In this document: positions 29,627 through 38,919 of the stretch, in pieces
How the letters are laid out: each line of letters starts with the position of its first letter
Numbering within the stretch: position 1 is the stretch's first letter
Assembly: GCF_007971385.1 (NCBI RefSeq)
Contig: NZ_CP042434.1
Location: forward strand, 682,001 to 746,000
Direction of reading: 5' to 3'
DNA: 64,000 nucleotides
DNA from: Arachidicoccus ginsenosidivorans
GTDB lineage: Bacteria; Bacteroidota; Bacteroidia; Chitinophagales; Chitinophagaceae
The notes under the pieces: generated by a model
Database searches by the model: none
What the model saw: only the letters and a program-made list of their open reading frames with translations
What the model was told of the DNA's origin: nothing
Program-made: the position numbers and the translations under genes

Positions 29627-29770
29627 GTAAGGATATTGATCTTTAGTAGATGTTATCATAATTTGTGTGGCAGGTTATTAACGGCTGCTGTTCTCGCCTA
29701 TCAAATAGTCTACACCTACCATACCAAGGTAGTACGCTTAAACTATTTGAATCTGGCCTAATATCTTTTG

Positions 29771-30682
29771 TCAATTTTTTAATGCTTCATTGAATTTAGT
29801 TCCCCCATTGGCATTCAACTCTGTAAGTAATGGGAGTGCCTCGTTTTTAATATCTGGTGGCGCTTCTTTGAAGATACCCACTAGTTCATCAGTTCTGCTT
29901 TCCATAAAGAATTGTTCAATCATGGAATTTGGATGCTGGGTATTGAATTTTTGTAGCGCTTTCAGGGCGTTTAAGATATTACTTCGGGCTGTTTTCGGGT
30001 CACTGTACATACTATCCAGCCCACTGCGAAAATAAGTATAGAAGACCTGATGGATGTCCTGCATATTGGCTGCCGTAAGGTTATTGGCTAAATAATACCG
30101 GTTACGTTGCCCGTCAAAAGATTGCCAACCCCTGATATTACTGGCCTTTGGAGCGGCCAGAACGATGTTTTGTGCATTTTTGAAAAAAGGCTGCCCTTTG
30201 CCCAGTTCAAAAGAATCATAATCAAGTCCCAGGATAATATTAATATAATAGGCAATGGTAGCCGTCAGATTAGCCGCCAACGGCTCTGTGCCAGCCACCT
30301 GTGATGCATTGAACTCCAATCTTTGATAGGGTCTGTATTTAAAGGTAAACTGTGCATCCTGATAATTAACCAGTACAGATTGGTAGACTGTGTTATAAAC
30401 GGGTCTTGCAGCCTGAACGGTCAACCTTGCCTCATACACATCCTGTGCAGCAATACTGGTAAGGGCAATGGAAAAATTACAGTTAATTTTTTCTTCTGGC
30501 TGAAACTGATCGGTTGTCCACTTGCGTTGATTGATAAAATCGGTCAATTGTTTTTCCAGATTACTGACCAGCGAGGCGTCAATGGTGGTCCCAAGCTGAG
30601 GCGCGACCACGGTCACCTTCGCATTGAGTTCCTGACAGGCTCCTTTAGCTACATTAATTAATAATATCACCAGGCAAAACAT
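29771..30682 (-). CDS. DUF4835 protein (PorD-like)
   Basis: A protein of about 303 residues: a signal peptide from the ATG at 30682 (Phe-Cys-Leu-Val-Ile-Leu-Leu-Ile then Ala-Cys-Gln), mature N-terminus Glu-Leu-Asn-Ala-Lys-Val-Thr-Val, and conserved segments such as Arg-Pro-Val-Tyr-Asn-Thr (about 91-96) and Leu-Gly-Leu-Asp-Tyr-Asp-Ser-Phe (about 149-156). DUF4835 proteins are periplasmic or outer-membrane-associated and found next to coaBC in Bacteroidota; some annotations call them PorD, a type IX secretion accessory. The open frame extends upstream to 30814, but that extension lacks a signal-peptide pattern at its start. The function is not proven. Confidence 0.8.
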   Translation of the reverse strand: MFCLVILLINVAKGACQELNAKVTVVAPQLGTTIDASLVSNLEKQLTDFINQRKWTTDQFQPEEKINCNFSIALTSIAAQDVYEARLTVQAARPVYNTVYQSVLVNYQDAQFTFKYRPYQRLEFNASQVAGTEPLAANLTATIAYYINIILGLDYDSFELGKGQPFFKNAQNIVLAAPKASNIRGWQSFDGQRNRYYLANNLTAANMQDIHQVFYTYFRSGLDSMYSDPKTARSNILNALKALQKFNTQHPNSMIEQFFMESRTDELVGIFKEAPPDIKNEALPLLTELNANGGTKFNEALKN

Positions 30683-30904
30683 TGTGCGCAAAATAAAGCA
30701 ACCCAGGCCTCTAACCCGGCGAATACATCCGCCCTGCACTTTTATGCAACCAGGCTTTTTATGTACATATGCTAGGTTCATTGCTTTCATTTGTTGAATC
30801 TGTATAAATTTCAATCGTTCTGCAAATTATTGTGCCATCCTCAGCAGGTCGTAATAATTAAACGCCTTTGCGCCACATTTATTTTTTGACAGGTCTTACC
30901 CCTG

Positions 30905-32094
30905 CTACCCTTCCCGCAACACGGTGGTATGGATTATAAATTCGGCGATTTGCTGTTTGCTGGCCAGGGTACTCTCGCTGATCTGTCCATTACTGGATAG
31001 AATACTTACTTTATTGGTGTCATATCCAAAGCCTGCACCGGGTTCCTGCATGGAATTCAACACGATAAAATCTGCATGCTTTTCAAGGAGTTTTTACGGG
31101 CATTGTCGATCGCCTGATCGGTTTCAAGGGCAAACCCAATTAATAATTTGCCTTGCTTACTTTCACCCAGGGTCTTTAATATATCTTTAGTTTTAACAAG
31201 GGCAAGGTTAAAATCCGCCTCCTTCTTTTTGATCTTTTTATCTTCAACGACGCTTGGTGTATAGTCTGCCACAGCAGCTGCCAGCACGGCAATATCTACC
31301 CGGTCAAAAGCTTTTAGGGTCGCCTCATACATATCAGCAGCGGTCGTAACGGGTATTTTTTCAATGCCGGGAAATACAGGCATTTTACTGCCAGGGCCAT
31401 AGATAAAACAAACTTCTGCGCCTTTATTGTAAAATGCATCCGCCAGGGCAGCCCCCATCTTACCGGTTGAGTGGTTGGCAATAAAACGTACCGGATCCAA
31501 AGGTTCATGGGTGGGGCCAGCGGTAATCAATACCCTTTTTCCCTTTAATATATCTTCACGAAGTGTTGACTCAATGGCTACAAGTAACGCTTCGGGTTCT
31601 GCCATTCTTCCCTCTCCAATAAGACCACTGGCCAGTTCTCCGGAATTTACATTTAAAACCTGGTGCCCGTAACTTTTAATTTTTTCAATATTGGCTCTTG
31701 TGGCTGGATGGTGCCACATATCTGCATCCATTGCAGGTGCTGCGAGTACTGGACAGGTGGCAGAGAGGTAGACGGCCATGAGTAGATTATCGCATAAGCC
31801 TGCCGCCATCTTGGCCAGGCTATTGCAACTAAGTGGTGCCATAACCATAAGGTCTGCCCAGCGGCCCAGGGCAACATGATTACTCCAGCTATCCCCCGTG
31901 GCCAGATCTCTAAATACCGCATTTTTAGAAAGCGTACTAAGTACCAAGGGAGAAACGAAATTCGTTGCATTTTCGGTCATTACAATTTTCACCTCCGCAC
32001 CAGCTTTCACCAGAAGTCGGGTCAGGATGATCATTTTATAAGCAGCAATGCTGCCGGTAATGCCCAGTAAAACTTTTTTTCCTTTTAATTGCAT
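30905..32094 (-). CDS. coaBC: Bifunctional CoaBC, coenzyme A biosynthesis (one frameshift)
   Basis: Adding one base to the T5 run 31091-31095 extends the frame to a TAG at 30905, about 396 residues, the family length. The N-terminal flavoprotein half (CoaC) decarboxylates phosphopantothenoylcysteine and shows Gly-Ile-Thr-Gly-Ser-Ile-Ala-Ala-Tyr, the active-site His in Ser-Asn-His-Val-Ala-Leu and Pro-Ala-Met-Asp. The C-terminal half (CoaB) joins phosphopantothenate and cysteine and shows Ile-Thr-Ala-Gly-Pro-Thr-His-Glu-Pro and Asn-His-Ser-Thr-Gly-Lys-Met-Gly. The ATG at 32094 is preferred over a GTG at 32106. CoaBC is essential. It follows rpoZ and bamD, a common Bacteroidota order. Confidence 0.93.
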
Positions 32095-32258
32095 TGCAGT
32101 TGCCACGTCCTTTTAGATTTTTTAAAATAACTAAAGATACTGTAGTTCAGCGACTTTCGACGCCTTTTTTGCCTTGACTGTTTTACGCACGAAATGCCAC
32201 AGGGACAAGTCCGAGTGGCATTTTGTAATTATTTTCCCCACCATTGGGCTAAATACGA

Positions 32259-32600
32259 TTATTCAAACAAATCGGCATCGCTGTCCCGGTAGTACACCTT
32301 GTCTGCCATAAACTCTTCAGTGGCTAAAATGGCAGGATTGGGCATACGCTCGTAGGCCTTGGAAATCTCAATTTGTTCTTTGTTTTCATGGATTTCTTCC
32401 AGGCTGTCCGTATGGCTGGCAAATTCATCTAATTTAGAATGCAGCTCTTCACGGATACCGATATTGATCTGTCCTGCTCTGCGGGCGATAATGGCAATAG
32501 ATCTGTACAGATTGCCTGTTTTACCCTTTATTGCGACTAAACTTCTGGTTTCAATGACGTTAGGAATACTAGGACTAACTTGTCTTCTGAGTTTGCTCAT
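32259..32600 (-). CDS. rpoZ: RNA polymerase omega subunit, Bacteroidota type
   Basis: A 113-residue protein recognisable as the Bacteroidota omega/Rpb6-type subunit: Asn-Val-Ile-Glu-Thr-Arg near residue 14, Asn-Leu-Tyr-Arg-Ser-Ile-Ala-Ile-Ile-Ala-Arg-Arg-Ala (about 30-42) and Ile-Arg-Glu-Glu-Leu-His (about 49-54). It helps assemble and stabilise RNA polymerase. Its start overlaps the end of bamD by 26 bp, which implies translational coupling, and coaBC follows downstream. Confidence 0.9.
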   Translation of the reverse strand: MSKLRRQVSPSIPNVIETRSLVAIKGKTGNLYRSIAIIARRAGQINIGIREELHSKLDEFASHTDSLEEIHENKEQIEISKAYERMPNPAILATEEFMADKVYYRDSDADLFE

Positions 32601-33407
32601 GTTGAAGTTTTTTAAATTTTGCTAATTGCTGTTCGGCTTCCGCTTTCATTTGCGTTGCCTTCTCTTTATATTGACTATCCGGGAACTGACCTAAAAAATT
32701 AGTGCAGTCCTCGACTGTTTGTGCATATCTTTCCTGTTGTGATTGCGGGACACTTACCTTGGCATACTCATAACTGGATTTTGCGATCATAAACATATAC
32801 TGATCCGCCTTCCCTGATGCGGGATAATCACTTAAAAGTAAATCAAAATACAAATGAGAAGCCTTAAAATACCCTAAATCATAATATAACTGAGCAGAAA
32901 GATACTCTTTTAATTCCAGTTTCTCATTGCATTTTTTGATTAAAGCCTCTGCTTCCGCTGTTTTTTCAGACTTTGGATAGTTGTTCACAAAGGCTTTAAG
33001 TAAACCCAATGCCTTATTGGTCGATGTTTGATCCAGTTCTGCTTTAGGAGAACTGAGGTACAGACAATATGCCTGCATATAATCAGCATTAGGCACCAAA
33101 GAACTATTGGGAAATGTTTCTATAAAGGTCTGAAAGGCCATGGAGGCATTCTCGTAATCTTTCAGATAATAGGCACTATAGGCGAATTTATAAAAAGCAT
33201 CTTCATAACGGGGGTACCTCTCAGGTAAGGAAAAAGATCCTGAAACAACTCCTCGGCATGGGCATATTTCTTATTCTCGTAATATTCGTTGGCCTTTTTT
33301 ATGCGAAGTTCATTGTCCTTGCTATTCAAAATTTTGGAATATTTTGAAGCGCAGGAGGAAACCAGCAAAATCAGACCCACCAGGGAAAATTGGAAGATTC
33401 TCTTCAT
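32575..33407 (-). CDS. bamD: Outer membrane assembly lipoprotein BamD (one frameshift)
   Basis: Fragments 33162-33437 and 32575-33141 join after adding one base to the G5 run 33210-33214. The junction then reads Thr-Pro-Arg-Tyr-Glu-Asp-Ala-Phe-Tyr-Lys, as expected for the family. The protein of about 277 residues has a lipoprotein signal (lipobox Val-Ser-Ser-Cys) from the ATG at 33407, then TPR-like helical repeats (Tyr-Ala-His-Ala-Glu-Glu-Leu-Phe; Phe-Pro-Asn-Ser-Ser). BamD is the essential lipoprotein of the BAM complex that inserts beta-barrel proteins in the outer membrane. The rpoZ overlap and the coaBC neighbour are typical. The break is read as a consensus error. Confidence 0.9.
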
Positions 33408-33600
33408 AAAGAGTGCAAAATTACATTTATTCGGCAATATATAAAGGAATATTTTCTACCCTCAGAATCATTAGTTAATTAAAGATTAAAAACCAGGCTA
33501 TCAAAGTAGTTTGGTATTGATTTTTCCTTTAATATTTCGATACCAAAGGGTTCATTAAACATAGGAGCTGCTTTGTTGTCCAAAATGAAATAATTACTTG

Positions 33601-33608
33601 TAATTTTG
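33601..33608 (+). promoter_or_regulatory. Putative -7 box of lolA
   Basis: TAATTTTG matches TAnnTTTG perfectly, 57 bp before the lolA start. TTTG/TTG elements lie at 33572-33578, slightly further away than the usual spacing. Confidence 0.5.
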
Positions 33609-33665
33609 CAGCCTGTAATAAAACAGGCAGGTTTAAATAAATTAGATTAAATTAAATTCAATTAT

Positions 33666-34292
33666 ATGATTAAGAAGATGATGACCGCAGCATTTGTTTC
33701 TATTGCCTTGATTGGCAGTAGCTTCGCGCAGAGTTCTGCCAGTGCTGTATTGCAGAAAGTAAGCAATACCTTAAAAGCCTCTAAGGGTGCCACCGCTAAC
33801 TTTACCTATTCCACGATGGATAAAAATCAGCACAAATTAGGTACAATTAACGGTTCCATTGCCTTGAAGGGAAATAAATATTATATCAAACAAGGGGATA
33901 ATGAGATCTTTTCCAATGGGCAAAAAACCTGGAATTTTAACGGTAGTGATGAAGTAACCGTAAGCCCGGTAGATAATAATAGTGGTACCTTAAATCCTCA
34001 AAAATTGCTTTCCGGTAATTTTGTTGAGAAAGATCTTACCTCTAAAATGGTATCTTCCAAGGGTAGTTTCTATGTGATTGACCTGACGCCGGTTGATGCC
34101 AGGAAGAACTTCAAAAAGGTCACGGTTTATGTCAATAAGGCTAAAAACATGATTACCAAAGCCACGGTACTTGAAAAAGGCGGCAATACGGTTTCCTTTA
34201 ATATGACCAATATTAATACAAATGCCAGCCTGCCGGACAGTAAATTTGTCTTTAATCCGGCGGCGCATCCGGGTGTCGAAGTGATAAATTAA
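33666..34292 (+). CDS. lolA: LolA-like outer-membrane lipoprotein carrier
   Basis: A 208-residue periplasmic protein. It has a cleavable signal peptide (Ala-Ala-Phe-Val-Ser-Ile-Ala-Leu-Ile-Gly then Ser-Phe-Ala-Gln) followed by the LolA-type beta-sheet: Ala-Asn-Phe-Thr-Tyr-Ser (about 45-50), Gly-Asn-Lys-Tyr-Tyr-Ile (about 69-74) and Asn-Gly-Gln-Lys-Thr-Trp-Asn-Phe (about 84-91). LolA shuttles lipoproteins from the inner to the outer membrane, which fits its position next to bamD, though on the opposite strand. It is monocistronic with a good -7 box and a terminator. Confidence 0.87.
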   Translation: MIKKMMTAAFVSIALIGSSFAQSSASAVLQKVSNTLKASKGATANFTYSTMDKNQHKLGTINGSIALKGNKYYIKQGDNEIFSNGQKTWNFNGSDEVTVSPVDNNSGTLNPQKLLSGNFVEKDLTSKMVSSKGSFYVIDLTPVDARKNFKKVTVYVNKAKNMITKATVLEKGGNTVSFNMTNINTNASLPDSKFVFNPAAHPGVEVIN

Positions 34293-34314
34293 AATTCAAA
34301 TAGATTTTAAGCTT

Positions 34315-34362
34315 AAAAGCACGGTCCAAAAAGGATAGATTTCCTTTATGGACCGTGCTTTT
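34315..34362 (+). terminator. Terminator after lolA
   Basis: AAAAGCACGGTCCA pairs with TGGACCGTGCTTTT; inner AGGA/TCCT extends the stem. It lies 23 bp beyond the lolA stop codon. Confidence 0.88.
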
Positions 34363-34496
34363 TAATGCAATGTATTTTTATATACCGTTATAAATTAAGT
34401 TCTGCTGCTCTTTTTTGCATTACTGAAATTGAGTCTGGCAGCGCTGCCAGTATCAATTACAGCTCCGTTGTTTTATTTGCTTGCTTGCTTCCTTAC

Positions 34497-34532
34497 TTGC
34501 ACCTGCTTGCTTAATTGCACCTGCTTGCTTAA
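34497..34532. repeat. 18-bp direct tandem repeat, two copies
   Basis: TTGCACCTGCTTGCTTAA occurs twice in tandem (34497-34514 and 34515-34532), preceded by TGCTTGCTTGC-type microsatellite sequence from about 34479. Confidence 0.7.
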
Positions 34533-34549
34533 TTGCGCATAATTTGCTA

Positions 34550-34909
34550 TTATTTATCTTTTCCTACCTTACCGATCAAACTTTCAATCAGCCAGGTAAC
34601 CAGCGATAATACGATGCTAAACCAAAAGGCTGCCCACCAGGTGGTCACTACAAAATGAGACGGACCCAATATCATGGCCGCCCATTTAATAATGAGGGTA
34701 TTGATAATCAATAGAAATATACCCAAAGTCAGAATTGTAATGGGAATGGTAAGGATCACCAGTAAAGGCTTGATAAAGGTGTTCAGCAGTGCCAGCACTG
34801 CTACCAAGAGTATTGCAGAAAATCCACCATATAATGTGACACCCGGCAACAGATTAGCGGCAATAATAGCTGCCAGTGCCGTTACCAGTAGTTTACCGAT
34901 TATGCGCAT
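34550..34909 (-). CDS. Phage-holin-like (superfamily IV, YvlD type) membrane protein
   Basis: A 119-residue inner-membrane protein with four hydrophobic helices. It begins Leu-Val-Thr-Ala-Leu-Ala-Ala-Ile-Ile-Ala-Ala-Asn-Leu-Leu-Pro-Gly-Val and has the family's Leu-Leu-Asn-Thr-Phe-Ile-Lys-Pro-Leu-Leu segment (about 41-50). Despite the Pfam name, these chromosomal proteins are not prophage genes and their role is unknown. No phage neighbours are present. It lies just downstream of the M16 peptidase pair on the same strand. Confidence 0.8.
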   Translation of the reverse strand: MRIIGKLLVTALAAIIAANLLPGVTLYGGFSAILLVAVLALLNTFIKPLLVILTIPITILTLGIFLLIINTLIIKWAAMILGPSHFVVTTWWAAFWFSIVLSLVTWLIESLIGKVGKDK

Positions 34910-34940
34910 AAAAGTGCTTTTGGTTTATACCATGAATGTA

Positions 34941-36226
34941 CTAAAAAACCGTCAATTGGTAAAACTTAGATTCATCCATGTATTTTTCTGCGAGCGCTTT
35001 CAGCGCTGCAGGCTGAATAGTTTTTACCACTTCCATGTGCTTGTCAAAATGATCGGCAGACAAATCATGCAAAATATAGCTTTTCCAACGATTAATAATC
35101 TGAAACGGCCCGTCGAGTGTTCCTAAAACGCTGCCTATCACATAGTTCTTCACTAATTGCAGTTCTTCTTTGTCAACCAGCTCCGTTTTTAACAAAGTGG
35201 ACTCTTTCCAGACTTCTTTAATGGTCTCGCCGCAGACATCCCTGCCAGCCTCTGTAGAAACTACCCATGCACTCTCATGGATATGATTTTGCAAATAGGA
35301 ATGAATACCATAGGTATATCCTTTGTCTTCTCTGATATTACTCATTAACCTAGAACCAAAATAACCGCCAAAAACAGTATTGAGTACCATTAGTCCTGAC
35401 CAGTCCGGACTTTTACGACCTGGCATGAGTCTTTCCAGGCGAATAGCGCCTTGTACACTACTATCATCATTGATGACGGTGTGAAGTTTTTCCTGATCCG
35501 GATCATGGCTGTAATCAATACTACTTAAAGTAGAATCCGCCTGATTAAAAGGCAGGTTTCCAAGGCTGTCATTTAATAGTGTAAATATATCTTTAGGTAA
35601 TTTGCCTGCTACAAATATTTTTAACCTGCCATGGGTGTAAAAACCTTTATAAAAGTCTAGTAAATCCTGCCTGTTTAAGGCTATCAAATCCTCTTTGTGT
35701 GTGTATTTACCATAAGGGTGCCTGGGACCATAAGCATAGGCATCTATGAGTCTTCCCGCTACAAACTCGCCTTTTTTGAGGTTCATTTGTAAGCGCTGCA
35801 AACTGTTTTGCTTATAAATATCTAATTCCTGCTGCGGGAACTGACTTTCAGTCAGTAATTCAACGAGTAAGGGTAACAAATTAGGTAACTGGCGACTAAG
35901 GCAGCTTAAAGTCAGGCTGCTGTATTCTGTACTACACTGGGTATTTAAATAAGCACCATAAAAGTCTACTGTTTCTGCGATCTCAAAAGCCGATTTATCT
36001 TGCGTGCCGTTTTTAATAAGCGTATTTACAGCGGCGGCAACCTGTGCTTTTGCTTCAAAGGCAGCGCCGGCCTCGAAAAGTAGTTCTAAAGACATGACTT
36101 CTTCCTGACCGGCATCTATACTATAAACGGGTGTATGGTTTTTAAGTTCTTGTACAGCAATCGGTTTTAAATGGAGATCAAAATCAACCGGATCTGTTAT
36201 ATGGGTATTTCTTTTCTATTTAACAT
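34941..36226 (-). CDS. M16 family peptidase, non-catalytic subunit (one frameshift)
   Basis: The open frame 34941-36095 lacks an N-terminus. Adding one base to the G3 run 36203-36205 links it to the ATG at 36226, giving about 428 residues. It is an M16 (pitrilysin/processing-peptidase) protein. The region of the HxxEH zinc motif reads Leu-Leu-Phe-Glu-Ala-Gly-Ala, so the catalytic residues are absent, as in the partner subunits of this family. Gly-Ser-Arg-Leu-Met-Ser-Asn-Ile-Arg-Glu (about 268-277) marks the substrate-handling lobe. It lies 43 bp after the catalytic subunit gene; the two likely form one heterodimeric protease. Confidence 0.83.
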
Positions 36227-36269
36227 GGATAATTGTCGTTTTTAAATGGTTCACTTTTGTCGCGTGTGA

Positions 36270-37517
36270 CTAGCTTTGACTTATTTTGCCCTTGTACTGC
36301 AAAATATTACAGTTGCCTTCCCTAAATATCTCATTAGCAACTTGTTGGATATCAGCTGCTGTTACGCTTTGATAACGAGCCAGTTCCGTATTAATCAGGC
36401 TCGCATCTCCAAGTAGTTCATAAAAGGCCAGACTATTGGCTCTATTAAGCACGCTCATATCTTCAAAAGCAATCATGCTTTCTGTTTTATTGATCACTGC
36501 CTGGAGTTCGCGCTCACTAACGGGCTCATCCATTATCTTTTTTATTTCTTCCCGGACGGCTTGCTCAGCTTGCTGCATCGTTACACCACTGACCAGTTTG
36601 CCATCAATCACCACAAGTCCTGGATCCAGTGTACCTAAATGATAACAGGCAATCCCCGAAAAGAGCTGTCTTTCCTTGACTAATTTCTGGTGGAGTCTGC
36701 TGGACGCACTCCCACCCAAAATATCTGTCATTAAATCTGTCGGAAAATACTTGGGATCCAACCGGTCACACATATGCCAGGCCATATATAGCGCGTCAAT
36801 AGGCACATCAGCGCTCACTTCAAGATAGCGATCCTTCGTTTGTCTGGGTTCTTTGGGTAAATCTCTTGTATATGGCTCGCCGCTTTCTATTGGACCAAAC
36901 CATTTTTCTGCCAGGCGTTTTACTTCTTCTAACTGGACATTACCTGCCACGACCAATATGGCATTTTGAGGCCGATAATGTTTAAAGAAAAACTGTTTTA
37001 CATCGGCCAAGGTAGCATCTTCAACGTGTTTGAGCTCCTTTCCAATGGTCATCCAACGGTAAGGATGGGTACTGTAGGCTAATTCTCTGAGTTTATGCCA
37101 AACGTCACCATAGGGTTTATTGATATAGTGCTCTTTGAATTCCTCTGACACAACCTTACGTTGCACTTCCAGGGATTTCTCGGAAAAAGCCAAACTAAGC
37201 ATTCGGTCACTCTCCAACCAGAAGGCTGTTTCCAGATTCTGCGCCGGAAGCTGCAAATAATAATTAGTGAGGTCATTGGTTGTATAGGCATTATTCTCCC
37301 CTCCTGCCAGCTGCAGCGGTTCATCGTAATCAGCAATATTAATACTACCTCCAAACATCAGATGCTCAAAAAGATGGGCAAATCCAGTTTTCCCCGGATC
37401 TTCATCCCTGGCCCCGGCATCATACATAATATTAACGACGGCCATGGGCGTGGTATCATCTGGATGAACCAGTACGCGCAGGCCATTTTCTAAAACGAAC
37501 TTAGTATATTGTATCAT
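36270..37517 (-). CDS. M16 family zinc peptidase, catalytic subunit
   Basis: A 415-residue M16 peptidase with an intact inverted zinc motif His-Leu-Phe-Glu-His (about 47-51) and a downstream Glu within the helix around residues 120-130 as the probable third ligand. It begins directly with the peptidase fold (Val-Leu-Glu-Asn-Gly-Leu-Arg-Val) without a signal peptide. It is paired with a downstream non-catalytic M16 gene in the same operon, a common arrangement. Substrates are probably short peptides; this is inferred from the family. Confidence 0.9.
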   Translation of the reverse strand: MIQYTKFVLENGLRVLVHPDDTTPMAVVNIMYDAGARDEDPGKTGFAHLFEHLMFGGSINIADYDEPLQLAGGENNAYTTNDLTNYYLQLPAQNLETAFWLESDRMLSLAFSEKSLEVQRKVVSEEFKEHYINKPYGDVWHKLRELAYSTHPYRWMTIGKELKHVEDATLADVKQFFFKHYRPQNAILVVAGNVQLEEVKRLAEKWFGPIESGEPYTRDLPKEPRQTKDRYLEVSADVPIDALYMAWHMCDRLDPKYFPTDLMTDILGGSASSRLHQKLVKERQLFSGIACYHLGTLDPGLVVIDGKLVSGVTMQQAEQAVREEIKKIMDEPVSERELQAVINKTESMIAFEDMSVLNRANSLAFYELLGDASLINTELARYQSVTAADIQQVANEIFREGNCNILQYKGKISQS

Positions 37518-37620
37518 AATTTGTCTGCTATCAAAAGACGGTAAAGGTAAAAAGAAATTGCCGACTGTTTCAAGAGAGTTTTGGACCAGGAAAAAAAATT
37601 AAAAAATCTTTGAAAAAAAG

Positions 37621-37651
37621 TTTGGTGATAAAAATTGTCGACCTATATTTG
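37621..37651 (+). promoter_or_regulatory. Promoter of tRNA-Val
   Basis: TTTG (37621-37624), a 19-bp spacer, and TATATTTG (37644-37651): an exact match to the Bacteroidota primary sigma consensus, ending 16 bp before the tRNA. Confidence 0.85.
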
Positions 37652-37667
37652 CACTCCGATAACGGAA

Positions 37668-37742
37668 GGGAGTTTAGCTCAGTTGGTTTAGAGCATCTGC
37701 CTTACAAGCAGAGGGTCGGGGGTTCGAGCCCCTCAACTCCCA
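37668..37742 (+). tRNA. tRNA-Val (anticodon TAC)
   Basis: The cloverleaf is clear: acceptor GGGAGTT pairs with AACTCCC, the anticodon stem TCTGC/GCAGA encloses the loop CTTACAA with anticodon TAC, and the T-arm is GGGGGTTCGAGCCCC. CCA is not fully encoded (ACAAAA follows), so it must be added after transcription. A consensus promoter precedes it and a strong terminator follows, so it is a single-gene unit. No integrase or duplicated tRNA end lies nearby. Confidence 0.97.
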
Positions 37743-37752
37743 CAAAAAACAA

Positions 37753-37793
37753 AAAAACAAAAGGGATCCGATTTTGGATCCCTTTTGTTTTTT
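37753..37793 (+). terminator. Terminator after tRNA-Val
   Basis: AAAAACAAAAGGGATCC pairs with GGATCCCTTTTGTTTTT, a perfect long stem with a 6-base loop and T-run. Confidence 0.9.
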
Positions 37794-37867
37794 ACCTAAT
37801 CTTTATGCTTTATTTTGCCGGACATTTTAGGGTAGGTCAAGGCAAGAAGCATGATCAACACAAATGA

Positions 37868-38812
37868 TTAATTAAATTCGCTACTGTATCTTTTTGGTTT
37901 ATTGCCAATATGCTTTTCAAATACTCTGGTGAAATGGCTTAGGTTTTCAAAGCCCATTTGATAGCCTACCTGGGATACCGATAATTTTTCTTCCCGCAAA
38001 AGCCTGGCGGCTTCTTTCATTCTTATGTGCTGATAATAATCGTAAATACCCTTTCCAAAAACCTGTTTAAAAATCCTACGCATTTTTAATTCATTCATTC
38101 CGGCAATTTTGATTAGCTCAGCAATAGTACTGGGTTTGCTCAATGAAAAAATAATCTGGTCCCGTACTTTATAAATGGCATTTATGTCATTTTCGCTAAG
38201 CTTTTCATGTACTGATTGCGTTCGTTTGCGCAAACTCTTAAACAAATGATAAAGCAGTTCCATTGATTTAAGCCTGTAGTGATAACTTTTTAAAGTGCTT
38301 GGTTCATCCTGTCTAACGATTTCATTTACCGTTCGCAGGATATCATCCGTCATAATTTCTTCAATTAAAAAATTATGACTTTGGTCAAACAAAAACTGAA
38401 AATACTTAACCTCCTCATTTAAAAATTGCTTTAAATAACCCATACTAATCGCTACCGAAAGATGAGTTGCCTGTGTATCTTTGGTCATTTTTATTTTTTG
38501 TGTGATAGCAATGGGGAATATACGCACAAAGGGCGCTTCCTTTGATTGTGTACTGCTATTTTTCCCAGTGCTTTTTGTAGCATCCTCAAAAAAGTTATAA
38601 AAGTGAAAGCTAATACCATCCTCGATTCCGTTGACAGTCGCTGTTTGTCTTATAAATGTTTTTTTCACTATAAAAGACCCGAAATGCAACATCAGTTCGG
38701 GTAAAAAATCATAGGACTTCAAAAACTTGATTTCAAAGTTTTGAATATCACTTCCGATGATCTTTTCAAACCTTGTTCCATATTCAGTATCCGGAGTAGT
38801 TCCCTTTTTCAT
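37868..38812 (-). CDS. AraC-family transcriptional regulator
   Basis: A 314-residue regulator with an unassigned N-terminal sensor region and a C-terminal pair of helix-turn-helix motifs (about 215-312). The first helix contains Ile-Ala-Glu-Leu-Ile-Lys-Ile-Ala-Gly-Met-Asn-Glu; the second shows Val-Gly-Tyr-Gln-Met-Gly-Phe-Glu-Asn-Leu-Ser-His-Phe-Thr-Arg-Val-Phe and Gly-Asn-Lys-Pro-Lys-Arg-Tyr. It diverges from the flavin monooxygenase gene across a 107-bp gap, so that gene is its likely target. The pair looks more AT-rich by eye than the flanks, which may mean recent acquisition. Confidence 0.9.
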   Translation of the reverse strand: MKKGTTPDTEYGTRFEKIIGSDIQNFEIKFLKSYDFLPELMLHFGSFIVKKTFIRQTATVNGIEDGISFHFYNFFEDATKSTGKNSSTQSKEAPFVRIFPIAITQKIKMTKDTQATHLSVAISMGYLKQFLNEEVKYFQFLFDQSHNFLIEEIMTDDILRTVNEIVRQDEPSTLKSYHYRLKSMELLYHLFKSLRKRTQSVHEKLSENDINAIYKVRDQIIFSLSKPSTIAELIKIAGMNELKMRRIFKQVFGKGIYDYYQHIRMKEAARLLREEKLSVSQVGYQMGFENLSHFTRVFEKHIGNKPKRYSSEFN

Positions 38813-38868
38813 AATTTTTACGACTATTTTTAGTAGTTATATAGCTATTTTATTTGAAAAGTTACAAA

Positions 38869-38876
38869 TAATTTTG
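38869..38876 (+). promoter_or_regulatory. -7 box of the flavin monooxygenase gene
   Basis: TAATTTTG matches TAnnTTTG perfectly, 43 bp before the ATG at 38920. No good -33 TTTG sits at the usual distance, consistent with an activator-dependent promoter. Confidence 0.5.
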
Positions 38877-38919
38877 CATTGTCAATAACAATAATTACAA
38901 CAATAACAATCTTATAGTG

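Noticed and set aside
34479-34536. CRISPR-like repeats
   Set aside because: The repeats are tandem without spacers and only two full copies exist. No cas genes are present.
34550-34909. Prophage signal from the holin-like gene
   Set aside because: The family name is historical, and no other phage gene, integrase or attachment site is visible.
37668-37742. Integration site at tRNA-Val
   Set aside because: No integrase and no duplicate of the tRNA 3' end were noticed nearby.
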